From NCBI RefSeq assembly GCF_013870515.1, contig NZ_JACBXA010000016.1, forward strand, positions 1 through 51,970: a DNA stretch of 51,970 bases. The letters are read 5' to 3'. The stretch's first letter is position 1. Each line of letters begins with the position of its first letter. Position numbers and translations under genes: made by a program. Source of the DNA: Streptomyces albidus (ex Kaewkla and Franco 2022). Lineage in GTDB: Bacteria > Actinomycetota > Actinomycetes > Streptomycetales > Streptomycetaceae. The notes below the pieces were generated by a model, which saw only the letters and a program-made list of their open reading frames with translations, searched no databases and was not told where the DNA came from. Below, one piece after another: positions 23,653-32,326 of this stretch.

Positions 23653-24789
23653 ATGACTGACACGCTCAGACGCGCATGCCTCACCGCCGTCACGGGCCTC
23701 GGCCTGTGCCTGACCCTCCTGCCCGCTGGACAAGCCCAGGCCGAGGCCCGGACCCCGGCGCCGGTTCGCGTCCCCTGCAACGACGTCGCCGCGCTCAAGA
23801 CGGCCATCAACAACGCCAACACCAACGGCGGCTCCATCGTCCTCGCCTCCCGTTGCGTGTACTCCCTCACGGCGGCCGACAACGCCGATGACGGTCTGCC
23901 GGAGATCACCGGCACGGTGCGAATCTCCGGAGGCGACCGCACCACCATCCAGCGCTCGCCCAGCGCCACCGGAGGGTTCCGGATCTTTCACGTCCAGCGG
24001 ACCGGCCGCCTCAGCCTGGACTCGGTCACCGTCCGGGGCGGTGACGCGGCCGGTACGGGGGCGGGAGACAGGGGCGGGGCCATCTACAACGACCGCGGAA
24101 GACTCACCCTGACCGGCGTGACGGTCAGGAACAACAGAGCAGGCTTCCTTGCCGGCGGGATCTGGAACAACCTGGGAACACTCGCCCTGAAGGACACGAC
24201 GGTTCACGACAACTCCAGCGTCATCGCGGGCGGGGTGGCCACCAGCGGAACGATGACGATGCGGGGCGGCGCCATCCGCGGCAACGTCGCCAGCGAGGCG
24301 GCCGGAGGCCTCGCGAACGCCGGGGACACCACGCTGAACAACGCGGCCGTCGACGGCAACGATTCCGAAGAGTTCGGGGGCGGCATCATGACCCTGGACA
24401 TCAATGGCCGGACCGGGCCACTTCGCCTGAACTCCACCCAGGTCAGCGGCAACATCGCCTCGTTCCGCGGGGGCGGCATCCTCATCGGTTCGCGCCAGCC
24501 GACGACTCTGTACCGCAGCACCGTCACCGGCAACGCCGCGAACGGCGGCCCCGGCAGCGGCGGCGGCATCCTCAATGACGGAACTCAATTCGGCGTCATC
24601 CTCGGACCCGACAGCCTCAAGCGAGAGAAGAGCAGCGGCACCGCGCAGACGCTGCCCAAGGTGAACCTCATCCGCAGCATCGTCTCGAACAACACACCCG
24701 AGAACTGCGCGCCGCCCAACAGCGTTCCGCACTGCGACGCCGTGGGCTCCGCACCGGCCAAGAACACAGCCAAGTTCGGGAAGAATTGA
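23653..24789 (+). CDS. secreted right-handed beta-helix protein, subfamily A
   Basis: 378 residues. A Sec signal peptide covers 1 to about 33 (MTDTLRRACLTAVTGLGLCL, cleavage near AQAEA). Then comes a conserved cap (CNDVAALKTAINNANTNGGS) and a parallel beta-helix built of short rungs such as GGIWNNLGTLALKDTTVHDN and GGILIGSRQPTTLYRSTVTGN. Paired cysteines near both ends (CNDV/SRCVYS and NCAPPNSVPHC) could close disulfides after export. The fold is used by carbohydrate lyases and by adhesins; no lyase active-site signature is obvious. One of seven paralogues here. AAGGAAG precedes the ATG. Confidence 0.8.
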   Translation: MTDTLRRACLTAVTGLGLCLTLLPAGQAQAEARTPAPVRVPCNDVAALKTAINNANTNGGSIVLASRCVYSLTAADNADDGLPEITGTVRISGGDRTTIQRSPSATGGFRIFHVQRTGRLSLDSVTVRGGDAAGTGAGDRGGAIYNDRGRLTLTGVTVRNNRAGFLAGGIWNNLGTLALKDTTVHDNSSVIAGGVATSGTMTMRGGAIRGNVASEAAGGLANAGDTTLNNAAVDGNDSEEFGGGIMTLDINGRTGPLRLNSTQVSGNIASFRGGGILIGSRQPTTLYRSTVTGNAANGGPGSGGGILNDGTQFGVILGPDSLKREKSSGTAQTLPKVNLIRSIVSNNTPENCAPPNSVPHCDAVGSAPAKNTAKFGKN

Positions 24790-24823
24790 GGTCACAGGGG
24801 AGCTGTTGACCGGAGACGCAACG

Positions 24824-24866
24824 TGAAGGAGGGCGGGACCCAGGGAGTGGGTCCCGCCCTCCTTCA
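24824..24866. terminator. bidirectional terminator hairpin
   Basis: Perfect 18-bp stem (TGAAGGAGGGCGGGACCC, 24824-24841, and its complement 24849-24866) with a 7-nt loop, between two convergent beta-helix genes. Its GGGCGGGACCC core recurs in other terminators of this region. Confidence 0.88.
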
Positions 24867-24945
24867 TCGTTCACCACTGTGTACGACGGGTCATCGAGTC
24901 TCGGCCGTGCGGGAGTCGGCCGGGTTCGCTGCCGCGCGTGCTGCG

Positions 24946-25992
24946 TCAGGAGACTCGCTTGTGCCCTCCGGTGCTCTGGGCGGGCGGGGGTACTTGCGAG
25001 CTCGGCGGCGCGATGGTGCCGGCCGGGTTGGTGCATCCGGGGACGCTGCCCGCGGGGGTGCAGTTGTCCGGGGTGTTGCGGATGACCCTGCTGGCGGTGA
25101 GCGTGACCTGACTGGGGATCTGGTTGTCGATGCCGCCGCCCATGGTGATGGCGGTGTTGTGGGTGACCAGGCTTCGCACCAGCGTGGCCGTGGTGCCGAG
25201 GTTCGAGATGCCGGCGCCTGCCACCGCGATGTTGTCGCTGACTGTGCTTTCTTCGAGGCGCAGGGTCGCGCCGGTCGTCTGACGGATTCCACCGCCCCGG
25301 ATGGCGGTGTTGCCCTTGACCGAGACGTGGTTCAAAGACGCGGTACCTGCGATGTTCTCCAGACCACCGCCGTTGTCGGTGCTTGCCCGGTTCTTGAGCA
25401 GGGCACCGCCGTTCATCGTCAGCGTGCCGCCTGCGTTGTAGATCCCGCCGCCGAAGGTGTCTGCGGTGTTCCGCTCGACGGTGCTGCGGCGGAGGTTGAG
25501 CGTTCCGTCGCTGAAGAGGCCACCACCCGAGCTGGCTTGGTTGCTCTTGATGGTCGTGCGGTTCAGGTTCAGGGTGCCGTTGTTCGCGATGCCGCCACCG
25601 GAGCCGCTGACGAACCGGCCGCCGCTGACGGTGAGGGAGTTGAGGGTGAGGGTGCCGCCGGTGAGGACGTGGAGGATGCGGAAGTCCTGGGCGGCGTTCG
25701 GGGCCCGGCGGATGGTGGTGTCTCGGCCGGTGATGGTCACGTTGCCGGTGATCTCCGGAAGCCCGTCGTCGGCGTTGTCCGCCGCGGTGAGGGTGTAGGT
25801 GCAGCGGGAGGCGAGGGTGATGCGGCCACCGTTGGTGTTGGCGTTGTTGATGGCGGTCTTCAGCGCGGCGATGTCGTTGCACCGCACGTGGGTCCCCCCG
25901 ACGGCAGTGGCGGGAACGGCCGGCAGGACCGCGAGGGAGAGACCCACACCGACGGCAGCGGCTACGGCGCCGGACCGCAAGATGATCTTCAT
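24946..25992 (-). CDS. secreted right-handed beta-helix protein, subfamily B
   Basis: 348 residues. Signal peptide MKIILRSGAVAAAVGVGLSL with cleavage near ATAVG, then the cap CNDIAALKTAINNANTNGGR and TLASRCTYTLTAADNADDGL, shared almost word for word with the other subfamily B members. The helix rungs alternate GGGI and N-x-T motifs. The C-terminus (NCTPAGSVPGCTNPAGTIAP) ends in a Pro/Ser/Gln tail. Probably extracellular; binding or structural role unknown. Preceded by the conserved subfamily B leader. Confidence 0.8.
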   Translation of the reverse strand: MKIILRSGAVAAAVGVGLSLAVLPAVPATAVGGTHVRCNDIAALKTAINNANTNGGRITLASRCTYTLTAADNADDGLPEITGNVTITGRDTTIRRAPNAAQDFRILHVLTGGTLTLNSLTVSGGRFVSGSGGGIANNGTLNLNRTTIKSNQASSGGGLFSDGTLNLRRSTVERNTADTFGGGIYNAGGTLTMNGGALLKNRASTDNGGGLENIAGTASLNHVSVKGNTAIRGGGIRQTTGATLRLEESTVSDNIAVAGAGISNLGTTATLVRSLVTHNTAITMGGGIDNQIPSQVTLTASRVIRNTPDNCTPAGSVPGCTNPAGTIAPPSSQVPPPAQSTGGHKRVS

Positions 25993-26135
25993 GGCTATGC
26001 CTTTCTCAGCATCGGAGAGTGAAACGGCACGTCACCGGCTCCCAGCACGCAATGCTGGTCAGCCGGAATGAAGAGATGACGATCCATGCCTAACCGCAGG
26101 CGAGTACTCCTTCACCTGGCCTACCGCCGAACGGA
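25993..26135 (-). promoter_or_regulatory. conserved ~140-nt leader of beta-helix subfamily B (copy 1)
   Basis: Read on the minus strand it contains GCGGTAGGCCAGGTGA, a CTGCGGTTA block, CGTCATCTCTTCATTCCGG, a GCCGGTGACGTGCC block and GAGAAAGGCATAGCC directly before the ATG. The same blocks in the same order precede four other beta-helix genes (at 28767, 30367, 33788 and 36976). Conservation well beyond a promoter suggests a promoter plus structured 5' UTR. Confidence 0.6.
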
Positions 26136-26230
26136 GCGACCGGCCATTCCGGGAGGCTGGCCCGACACCGTCGGCATCCTTCTTGCGAGCCCAGGCGAAG
26201 ACCCGGCCCATCCGGCTGCGGGATACGCAG

Positions 26231-26263
26231 AACCCCGGCGCGATCAAAGGCACCGGGGTTTTT
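26231..26263. terminator. terminator-like hairpin downstream of the YVTN gene
   Basis: 8-bp stem AACCCCGG/CCGGGGTT (26231-26238, 26253-26260) with a 14-nt loop, followed by TTT on the plus strand. It lies about 20 nt past the stop of the minus-strand YVTN gene. Confidence 0.55.
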
Positions 26264-26282
26264 ACGCACGGAAGAGAGCTGG

Positions 26283-27350
26283 TTACCCACGTGGCCGTTG
26301 CGGGGTGATGGCCACGCCGAACGGTCCGCTTCCGGTGGGGACGGTGGTCGTGACTTCCTTGATGTGCGTGTTGATCACCGACACGGTGCCGCTGAAGAAG
26401 TTGGCGACGTAGGCGCGGCGGCCGTCCGGAGTGATGGCCATACCGTTGGGCCCGGCGCCGACGGGAATGATCGTGGTGACGGTGTTGGTCTTCGTGTTGA
26501 TCACCGACACGTTGTTGTCACCGCGGTTGGCGACATAGAGGCGGCGGCCGTCCGGGGTGACGGCCATACCGTTGGGCTCGTCGCCGACGGCGATGGTGGT
26601 GGTGACGGTGTTGGTCTTCGTGTTGATCACCGACACGGTGTCGCCGTTGATGTTGCTGACGTAGGCGCGGCGGCCGTCCGGAGCGATGGCCAGGCTGAAC
26701 GGCCCGTCGCCGACGGCGATGGTGGTGGTGACGGTGTTGGTCTTCGTGTTGATCACCGACACGGTGTCGCCGTTGAAGTTGGTGACGTAGGCGCGGCGGC
26801 CGTCCGGGGTGACGGCCACGCTGCTGGGCCTGTCACCGACTGCGATGGTGGTGGTGACGGTGTTGGTCTTCGTGTCGATCACTGACACGGTGTCGCTGCT
26901 GGAATTGGTGACGTAGGCGCGGCGGCCGTCCGGGGTGATGGCCACGCCATCAGGCGCGTCGCCGACTGCGACGGTCTTGATGACGGTGTTGGTCCTGGTG
27001 TCGATCACCGACACGGTATCGCCGTTGAAGTTGGTGACGTAGGCGCGGCGGCCGTCCGGAGTGATGGCCACGCCCTCAGGTCCGTCGCCGACTGCGACGG
27101 TCTTGGCGACGGTGTTGGTCCTGGTGTCGATCACCGACACGGTGTCGCTGTTGAAGTTGGTGACATAGGCGCGGGGGTGGTCGTCGCCCGCAGCGGCGGG
27201 CGACGCCACGGCGAGCGGGAGCACAAGGCCCGCCAGCACCGCCAGTCCCGCCACCCAGGCCCGCACCACCGGCCACCACGAACGCTCACCGTTCCGGCCT
27301 CGACCGGCGGTTCCCCTGTCTGGCGCTCTGTGTCCCTCGATGTCCGACAC
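26283..27350 (-). CDS. secreted seven-repeat YVTN beta-propeller protein (copy 1)
   Basis: 355 residues: cytoplasmic basic N-terminus, signal or anchor segment VVRAWVAGLAVLAGLVLPLA ending ASPAAAG, then seven tandem 42-residue repeats of the RAYVTNxxxDTVSVIDTxTNTV...GVAITPDGR type. They should close into one seven-bladed propeller that fills the rest of the protein. The start is GTG at 27350, chosen because GCAGGAGG precedes it exactly as in the paralogue at 31828; longer frames lack a site. Such propellers occur in secreted and surface-layer-like proteins as binding scaffolds. The 126-bp DNA periodicity is strong. Lies between beta-helix genes on the same strand. Confidence 0.85.
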   Translation of the reverse strand: MSDIEGHRAPDRGTAGRGRNGERSWWPVVRAWVAGLAVLAGLVLPLAVASPAAAGDDHPRAYVTNFNSDTVSVIDTRTNTVAKTVAVGDGPEGVAITPDGRRAYVTNFNGDTVSVIDTRTNTVIKTVAVGDAPDGVAITPDGRRAYVTNSSSDTVSVIDTKTNTVTTTIAVGDRPSSVAVTPDGRRAYVTNFNGDTVSVINTKTNTVTTTIAVGDGPFSLAIAPDGRRAYVSNINGDTVSVINTKTNTVTTTIAVGDEPNGMAVTPDGRRLYVANRGDNNVSVINTKTNTVTTIIPVGAGPNGMAITPDGRRAYVANFFSGTVSVINTHIKEVTTTVPTGSGPFGVAITPQRPRG

Positions 27351-27425
27351 GACGACCTCCTGCAGTGCACTCGATAGCGAACTGGCGATGGCCTTGATCA
27401 CGCTATGGGCCGGAATCTCCGGGGA

Positions 27426-27438
27426 CGATCGGAGATCG
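27426..27438. promoter_or_regulatory. palindrome upstream of YVTN copy 1
   Basis: CGATC-GGA-GATCG palindrome within an upstream block of roughly 100 bp conserved with the other YVTN gene, where it reads GCGATC-GGA-GATCGC at 31893-31907. Probable regulator site. The rest of the 352-bp gap holds the terminator at 27591 and nothing else recognisable. Confidence 0.45.
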
Positions 27439-27590
27439 CACGCCTGGGGCCGTACGGACGACCGCAATCCCCCCTTCGGGCACCCGCCCCGAAACCATCC
27501 GGCGCCGATCCCCGGCGCCACGCCTGCCCCGCCCCTGACCGGGATGCAGTGGCCGGTGTGATCCCGTGGTCGATCGACGCACGCAACGAA

Positions 27591-27621
27591 GGGCGGGACC
27601 CCAGCGAGTGGATCCCGCCCG
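27591..27621. terminator. terminator hairpin downstream of beta-helix at 27703
   Basis: GGGCGGGACCC pairs with GGATCCCGCCC (one G-T pair) across a short loop, about 80 nt beyond the stop of the minus-strand beta-helix gene. Same family as the 24824 hairpin. Confidence 0.65.
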
Positions 27622-27702
27622 TTGTCGTTCACCGGTGCCCCCGCGACGAGTCATCAGCCCCAGCCGTACCGGAAATTGGTCCGGGATTCCGTTCCCGGCG
27701 GC

Positions 27703-28767
27703 CTACTTGCGAACCTTGCCGTCCTTGCTGTCCTTGGCAGGCGGAGGTCCTTGCGAGGCCGGAGGGGTGCCGGTGGGGTCGGTGCATCCGGGCACACTGC
27801 CTGCCGGGCTGCAGTTGTCCGGCCTGTTGCGGATGACCTTGCTGGCGGTGAGCGCGACCGAGCTGGAGTTCTCGTTGAAGATGCCGCCGCCGGCGGTGAT
27901 CGCCGTGTTGCGCGTGATCAGGCTGCGATCCAGCGTCGCCGTGCTGAAGGAGTTTCTGAGGCCTGCGCCTGTCACAGCGATGTTCTCGCTGAGCGTGGTC
28001 GACTTCAGGTGCAGGGTGCCCGCGAACTGGTTGATGCCGCCGCCGCGAGGCGCGGTGTTGCCCTTGACCTCGACGGAGTCCAGATTCGCGGTGCTTCTGA
28101 GGTTCTCCAAACCGCCACCGCTGTCGGCGAGTGCCCGGTTGTTGAGCAGCGCCCCGCCCTTCATGGTCACCGTTCCGGGCTGCTGCGCGATTTCGTTGCG
28201 TCCGTTCTGGATCCCGCCGCCGTTCTGGGTCGCGGTGTTGCGCTCGACGGTGCTGCGGTCGAGGTTGAGCCGGCCACCGACGTTGTGGATACCGGCGCTC
28301 GTTCGAGCTCGGTTGTCCTTGATGGTGGTGCGGTTCAGATTCGTCGTCCCACTGTTCCAGATGCCGCCCCCGGCGGTGTCGGCAAGGCGTCCGCCGCTGA
28401 CGGTGAGTGAGTTGAGAGTGAGGTTGCCGCCGGAGACGACGTGGAAGATGCGGAAGTCCTGCGTGGCGTTCGGCGCCCGGCGGACGGTGGTGTCGCGGCC
28501 GGTGATGGTCACGTTCCCGGTGATCTCCGGAAGCCCGTCGTCCGGGTTGTCGGCGGCGGTGAGGGTGTAGGTGCAGTGGGACGCGAGGGTGATGCGGCCG
28601 CCGTCGGCATTGGCCTGAGTGATCGCGTTCTTCAGGGCGGTGATGTCGTTGCACCGCACGTGGGTCCCCCCGGCGGCAGCGCTGGCCGGGCCGACCGGCA
28701 GGACCGCAATACTCAGTCCCACACCGACCGCAGCCATGACCGGACCGGACCGCGAAGTGATCTTCAT
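27703..28767 (-). CDS. secreted right-handed beta-helix protein, subfamily B
   Basis: 354 residues. Signal peptide MKITSRSGPVMAAVGVGLSI, cleavage near ASAAAG. Cap CNDITALKNAITQANADGGR, then rungs such as GGGIWNSGTTNLNRTTIKDN. It is the most divergent subfamily B member (for example SHCTYTLTAADNPDDGL) and has a Lys-rich C-terminal tail (PPAKDSKDGKVRK). The ATG at 28767 is chosen because it begins the conserved signal peptide; the frame extends 13 codons further upstream without support. Confidence 0.8.
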   Translation of the reverse strand: MKITSRSGPVMAAVGVGLSIAVLPVGPASAAAGGTHVRCNDITALKNAITQANADGGRITLASHCTYTLTAADNPDDGLPEITGNVTITGRDTTVRRAPNATQDFRIFHVVSGGNLTLNSLTVSGGRLADTAGGGIWNSGTTNLNRTTIKDNRARTSAGIHNVGGRLNLDRSTVERNTATQNGGGIQNGRNEIAQQPGTVTMKGGALLNNRALADSGGGLENLRSTANLDSVEVKGNTAPRGGGINQFAGTLHLKSTTLSENIAVTGAGLRNSFSTATLDRSLITRNTAITAGGGIFNENSSSVALTASKVIRNRPDNCSPAGSVPGCTDPTGTPPASQGPPPAKDSKDGKVRK

Positions 28768-28905
28768 CGCGCGACTCCCTCGAAGCTGGAGAGTGAAACG
28801 GCACATCGCCGGCGCCCAGAGCCCTACTGGTCAGCCGGGATGATGAGGTGACGCTTCATCCGTAACCGCAGTCGCAGCGACCTCACCTGGCCTACCGCTG
28901 AACGG
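28768..28905 (-). promoter_or_regulatory. conserved leader of beta-helix subfamily B (copy 2)
   Basis: Divergent copy of the leader described at 25993-26135: GCGGTAGGCCAGGTGA is intact, CTGCGGTTACG intact, and the CGTCATCTC block changed to CGTCACCTCATCATCCCGG. The bases just before the ATG differ from the other copies. Confidence 0.55.
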
Positions 28906-29049
28906 GCCCGATTCCTGCAGACCTTCGATCCCGACGCCGGCACTCTCGCCAAGGACGACGACAGCGCATGCTGCGCGGAAGGCAACCGTGACGATCCCAA
29001 CGGCGAAGCCCTGTCCTCACCCGCTTCCGCCGGAAGTGAATGCTGCTGA
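28903..29049 (+). pseudogene. possible 3' remnant of a Cys-rich protein gene
   Basis: An open stretch with no start codon reads RARFLQTFDPDAGTLAKDDD, then SACCAEGNRDDPNGEA and ends ASAGSECC before TGA at 29047. The two vicinal Cys pairs, one at the very end, recall the Cys tails of the arsenic enzymes upstream. The stretch begins where the beta-helix leader ends, as if truncated there. I do not recognise the family, and chance coding-like composition cannot be excluded. Confidence 0.3.
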
Positions 29050-29168
29050 AGTGCGAAGCGCTACTCGCAGTTCACGACAGCGGTGACGTCGAGGGGTACG
29101 ACTGGTCGGTCGGCTACGGGCGCGTCGTTCGACTCTGAACCGAACTCGGGCAGACCTGCCCGGCTACG

Positions 29169-29209
29169 TGCAGGAGGGCAGGACCAGCGAGTGGTCCTGC
29201 CCTCCTGCA
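29169..29209. terminator. terminator hairpin downstream of beta-helix at 29297
   Basis: Perfect 18-bp stem (TGCAGGAGGGCAGGACCA, 29169-29186, with its complement 29192-29209) and a 5-nt loop. Related to the other GGGCGGGACC-type terminators. Confidence 0.85.
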
Positions 29210-29296
29210 TCATTCATCCGGCATTGGCCACGAGCTCACTTCCCCCGCCCGCGCCGGGAGTTGGTCAGGGGCTCGTGCCGCCCCTCACCAGAAGGC

Positions 29297-30367
29297 TCAC
29301 AGGCCGGTTTTGCTGCCTCCCTTGGACGGGGGCAGTTGCGAGCTCGGCGGCGCGATGGTGCCGGTGGGGTTGGTGCATCCGGGGACGCTGCCTGCGGGGG
29401 TGCAGTTGTTCGGGGCGTTGCGGATGACCCTGCTCGCCGTGAGGGTGACCTGGCTGGGGGTCTCGTTGTCGATGCCGCCGCCTGTGGCGATGGCGGTGTT
29501 GTGCGTGACGAGGCTGCGAACCAGTGTGGCCGTGGCGTCATTGTTCGAGAGACCAGCGCCTGAAACGGCGATGTTGCCGCTGACTGTGCTGGAGGTGAGG
29601 CGCAGGACGCCCCTTTGTGTCTGACGGATGCCGCCACCCAGCAGGGCGGTGTTGCCCTTGACCGCGACGGAGTTGAGGTGAGCGGTGGCTGAGCGGATGT
29701 TCTCCAGACCGCCGCCGTTGCCGATCGGGGAGCGGTTGTTGAGCAGGGCGCCGCCCTTCATCGTCATCGTGCCGCTGTCCGTGTTGAACACTCCACCGCC
29801 GGCGGTGGCGCCGACGCTGGTGTTGATGTTGCGCTCCACCGTGCTGCGGTTGAGCTTGAGCGTCCCGCCGAAGTTGTGCACGCCGCCACCCTGCGAGGCC
29901 TCATTGCCCCTGATGGTCGTGTGGTTCAGGTTCAGCGTGCCGTTGGTGTTCGCGATGCCGCCGCCCATGCTGTCGGCAAGGGGAAGGCGTCCGCCGCTGA
30001 CGGTGAGCGAGTTGAGGGTGAGGCTGCCGCCGGAGACGACGTGGAGGATGCGGAAGTCCGCCGTGGCGTTCGAGGCCCGGCGGATGGTGGTGTCACGGCC
30101 GGTGATGGTCACGTTGCCGGTGATCTCCGGAAGCCCGTCGTCGGCGTTGTCTGCCGCGGTGAGGGTGTAGGTGCAGCGGGAGGCGAGGGTGATGCGGCCA
30201 CCGTTGGTGTTGGCATTGTTGATGGCCGCCTTCAGCGCGGCGATGTCGTTGCACCGCACGTGGGTCCCCCCGGCGGCGGCAGTGGCCGGAACGGCTGGCA
30301 GAACAGCAAGGGAGAGACCCACACCTACCGCGGCGGTCACGGCACCGGACCGCAGAATGATCTTCAT
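29297..30367 (-). CDS. secreted right-handed beta-helix protein, subfamily B
   Basis: 356 residues. Signal peptide MKIILRSGAVTAAVGVGLSL with cleavage near TAAAG. The first 120 residues are nearly identical to the copies at 33788 and 36976 on the other strand; the rungs after that differ (for example GGGVHNFGGTLKLNRSTVER). The C-terminal NCTPAGSVPGCTNPTGTIAP is shared with the 24946 copy. The pattern of a conserved N-terminus and variable middle suggests gene conversion or selection for diversity in the exposed helix. Confidence 0.8.
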   Translation of the reverse strand: MKIILRSGAVTAAVGVGLSLAVLPAVPATAAAGGTHVRCNDIAALKAAINNANTNGGRITLASRCTYTLTAADNADDGLPEITGNVTITGRDTTIRRASNATADFRILHVVSGGSLTLNSLTVSGGRLPLADSMGGGIANTNGTLNLNHTTIRGNEASQGGGVHNFGGTLKLNRSTVERNINTSVGATAGGGVFNTDSGTMTMKGGALLNNRSPIGNGGGLENIRSATAHLNSVAVKGNTALLGGGIRQTQRGVLRLTSSTVSGNIAVSGAGLSNNDATATLVRSLVTHNTAIATGGGIDNETPSQVTLTASRVIRNAPNNCTPAGSVPGCTNPTGTIAPPSSQLPPSKGGSKTGL

Positions 30368-30505
30368 GGCTACGCCTTTCTCAGCGCTGGAGAGCGAAAG
30401 GGCACGCCGACTCCGGCAACGATGCCGGTCAGCCGGAATGAAGAGATGACGTTCCAGGCGTAACCGCAGGCGGGGCGGGCTTCACCTGGCCTACCGCTGA
30501 ACGGC
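30368..30505 (-). promoter_or_regulatory. conserved leader of beta-helix subfamily B (copy 3)
   Basis: Nearly the same as the leaders at 33640 and 36830: GCGGTAGGCCAGGTGA, TGCGGTTACGCCTGGAACG, CATCTCTTCATTCCGG and GAGAAAGGCGTAGCC before the ATG, read on the minus strand. Confidence 0.6.
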
Positions 30506-30604
30506 CCCAGTCCTGAGGGCGCCCAGTTCGCAGTGCCGTCGGCGGCGTTCTTTCGGGTCTCGCCGGACCCGCGGCGACCGGGCCGTTCGGCTCTCCGGGA
30601 AACG

Positions 30605-30640
30605 TCGAACCCCGGCGTGACATGCAGCGCCGGGGTTCGA
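30605..30640. terminator. terminator hairpin downstream of YVTN copy 2
   Basis: Perfect 13-bp stem TCGAACCCCGGCG (30605-30617) with its complement (30628-30640), loop 10 nt. It lies about 120 nt past the stop of the minus-strand YVTN gene and resembles the hairpin at 26231. Confidence 0.75.
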
Positions 30641-30760
30641 TGAGGAGAAGAGGAGCCGTGCCGGATACGAACTATGAACGGTGCCACCAGCTGCGCGGCC
30701 GCCCCTCTGGGTGGTGACGGGTTCGCTGGTGTCGATCACCGAAGCATCGTCAGGTCCCGG

Positions 30761-31828
30761 TCACCCACGTGGCCGTTGCGGGGTGATGGCCACGCCGATG
30801 GGCCTGTCGCCGACGGGGATGGTGGTGGTGACTTCTTTGATCCTGGTGTTGATCACCGAGACGTTGTCAGAGTTCTCGTTGGTGACGTAGGCGCGGCGGC
30901 CGTCAGGCGTGATGGCCACGCCGACGGGGGCATCGCCGACGGGGACGATGGTGGTGACGGTGTTTGTCTTCGTGTTGATCACCGACACGGTGTCGCTGTC
31001 GCGGTTCGTGACGTAGGCGCGGCGGCTGTCCGGGGTGAAGTCCACGCCGACGGGGGCATCGCCGACGGGGATGGTGGTGGTGACGGTGTTGGTCTTGGTG
31101 TTGATCACCGACACGGTGTCCGCCAGGAGGTTGGTGATGTAGGCGCGGCGGCCGTCCGGGGTGATGGCCAGGTCGACCGGTCCGTTGCCGACGGGGATGG
31201 TGGTGGTGACGGTGTTGGTCTTGGTGTTGATCACCGACACGTTGTTGGAGAGCTCGTTCGGGACGTAGGCGCGGCGGCCGTCCGGGGTGATGGCCACGCC
31301 GCCGGGCCCGTCGCCGGCAGGGATGGTGGCGGTGACCCTGTTGGTCCTGGTGTCGATCACCGACACGTTGTCGCCGAAGAAGTTGGAGACGTAGGCGCGG
31401 CGGCCGTCCGGGGTGAAGTCCACGCCGTCGGGCCCGTCGCCGGCAGGGATGGTGGCGGTGACCCTGTTGGTTTTGGTGTCGACGACCGTGACGGTGTCGA
31501 CGTTGGGGTTGGTGATGTAGGCGCGGCGGCCATTGGGGGTGATGGCCACATCGGTGGGCCTGTCGCCGACGGCGATGGTGGTGTTGACGGTGTTGGTCCC
31601 GGTGTTGATCACCGACGCGGTGCCGCTGTTGAAGTTGGTGACGTAGGCGCGGGGGTGGTCGTCGCCCGCAGCGGCGGGCGTGGCCGCGGCGAGTGGGACC
31701 GTCAGGCCCCCCAGCACCGCCAGTCCCGCCACCCAGGCCCGCACCACCCTCGACCACGAGCGCTCACCGCCGTTGCGTCTCCCGGCGTTTCCCTGGTCTG
31801 GTGCTCTGTGTTCCGCGATATCCGACAC
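30761..31828 (-). CDS. secreted seven-repeat YVTN beta-propeller protein (copy 2)
   Basis: 355 residues, the same length as the copy at 26283-27350. Signal or anchor segment VVRAWVAGLAVLGGLTVPLA, then seven 42-residue repeats, and an identical ending VAITPQRPRG. Repeats differ from copy 1 mainly in the variable loop after YVTN (NPNVDT, NELSNN, NLLADT) while strand residues are constant, which marks those loops as a likely binding face. The start is GTG at 31828 preceded by GCAGGAGG. The two copies keep the same neighbour, a subfamily B beta-helix gene on the same strand, so the unit was duplicated. Confidence 0.85.
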   Translation of the reverse strand: MSDIAEHRAPDQGNAGRRNGGERSWSRVVRAWVAGLAVLGGLTVPLAAATPAAAGDDHPRAYVTNFNSGTASVINTGTNTVNTTIAVGDRPTDVAITPNGRRAYITNPNVDTVTVVDTKTNRVTATIPAGDGPDGVDFTPDGRRAYVSNFFGDNVSVIDTRTNRVTATIPAGDGPGGVAITPDGRRAYVPNELSNNVSVINTKTNTVTTTIPVGNGPVDLAITPDGRRAYITNLLADTVSVINTKTNTVTTTIPVGDAPVGVDFTPDSRRAYVTNRDSDTVSVINTKTNTVTTIVPVGDAPVGVAITPDGRRAYVTNENSDNVSVINTRIKEVTTTIPVGDRPIGVAITPQRPRG

Positions 31829-32326
31829 GAAGACCTCCTGCAGCACTTGCTGGCCATGGCCTTGATCACGCTATGTGCGGGTATCTCCTGGGGCGATCGG
31901 AGATCGCATCGCTGGGGCCGTACGGACGACCTCAATCCCCCTATCGGCCACCCGCCGACAGCATCGGTGCCGGCCCTTGAACCGAGGTGCTGTACGCCCA
32001 CTCGACGACGTGACGGCGGGTCAGAGCCCGGTGGTGGGAGCTGGCGGGCCGTACGGCTGGGTCAACGCCAGGAACCGAGCGAGTTGTTCGTGTCCATTTC
32101 GGAGGTCAGGAGCCCGGCCTCGCGCAGCTTCGCGCAGACCCGCGGGCTCGAACCGGAGCGACGTCCCGGGGCGGAAGACCACATGGCCGATCTCGATATG
32201 CGATGAATGCGTGCTTCTTGTACATCTCAGACTGTCGACCCGTCAGACGTGAAGGCCGCTCGAGGTCTCCGAGCGGCAGCAGGGTCACGGGCCCCACACC
32301 CCCTCACCCAGTCAAAGGGATGCCGC
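31829..32326. other. 498-bp gene-poor region between YVTN copy 2 and a beta-helix gene
   Basis: Holds the conserved YVTN upstream block with the palindrome GCGATCGGAGATCGC (31893-31907) and, at 32224-32238, ATCTCAGACTGTCGA exactly 103 bp before the beta-helix ATG (TGTACAT overlaps its left end). The middle (31980-32200) has no convincing gene; a minus-strand open stretch without a start is not recognisable. Confidence 0.5.

Noticed and set aside
26283..31828. Regular ~126-bp DNA repeats that could suggest a CRISPR or satellite array
   Set aside because: The repeats are in frame and encode YVTN propeller blades; there are no spacers of constant length and no cas genes.
30674..32206. 510-residue plus-strand open frame rich in DGDGGGD
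   Set aside because: Repetitive translation of the complement of the YVTN repeats; the minus strand has the signal peptide, ribosome binding site and known repeat fold.
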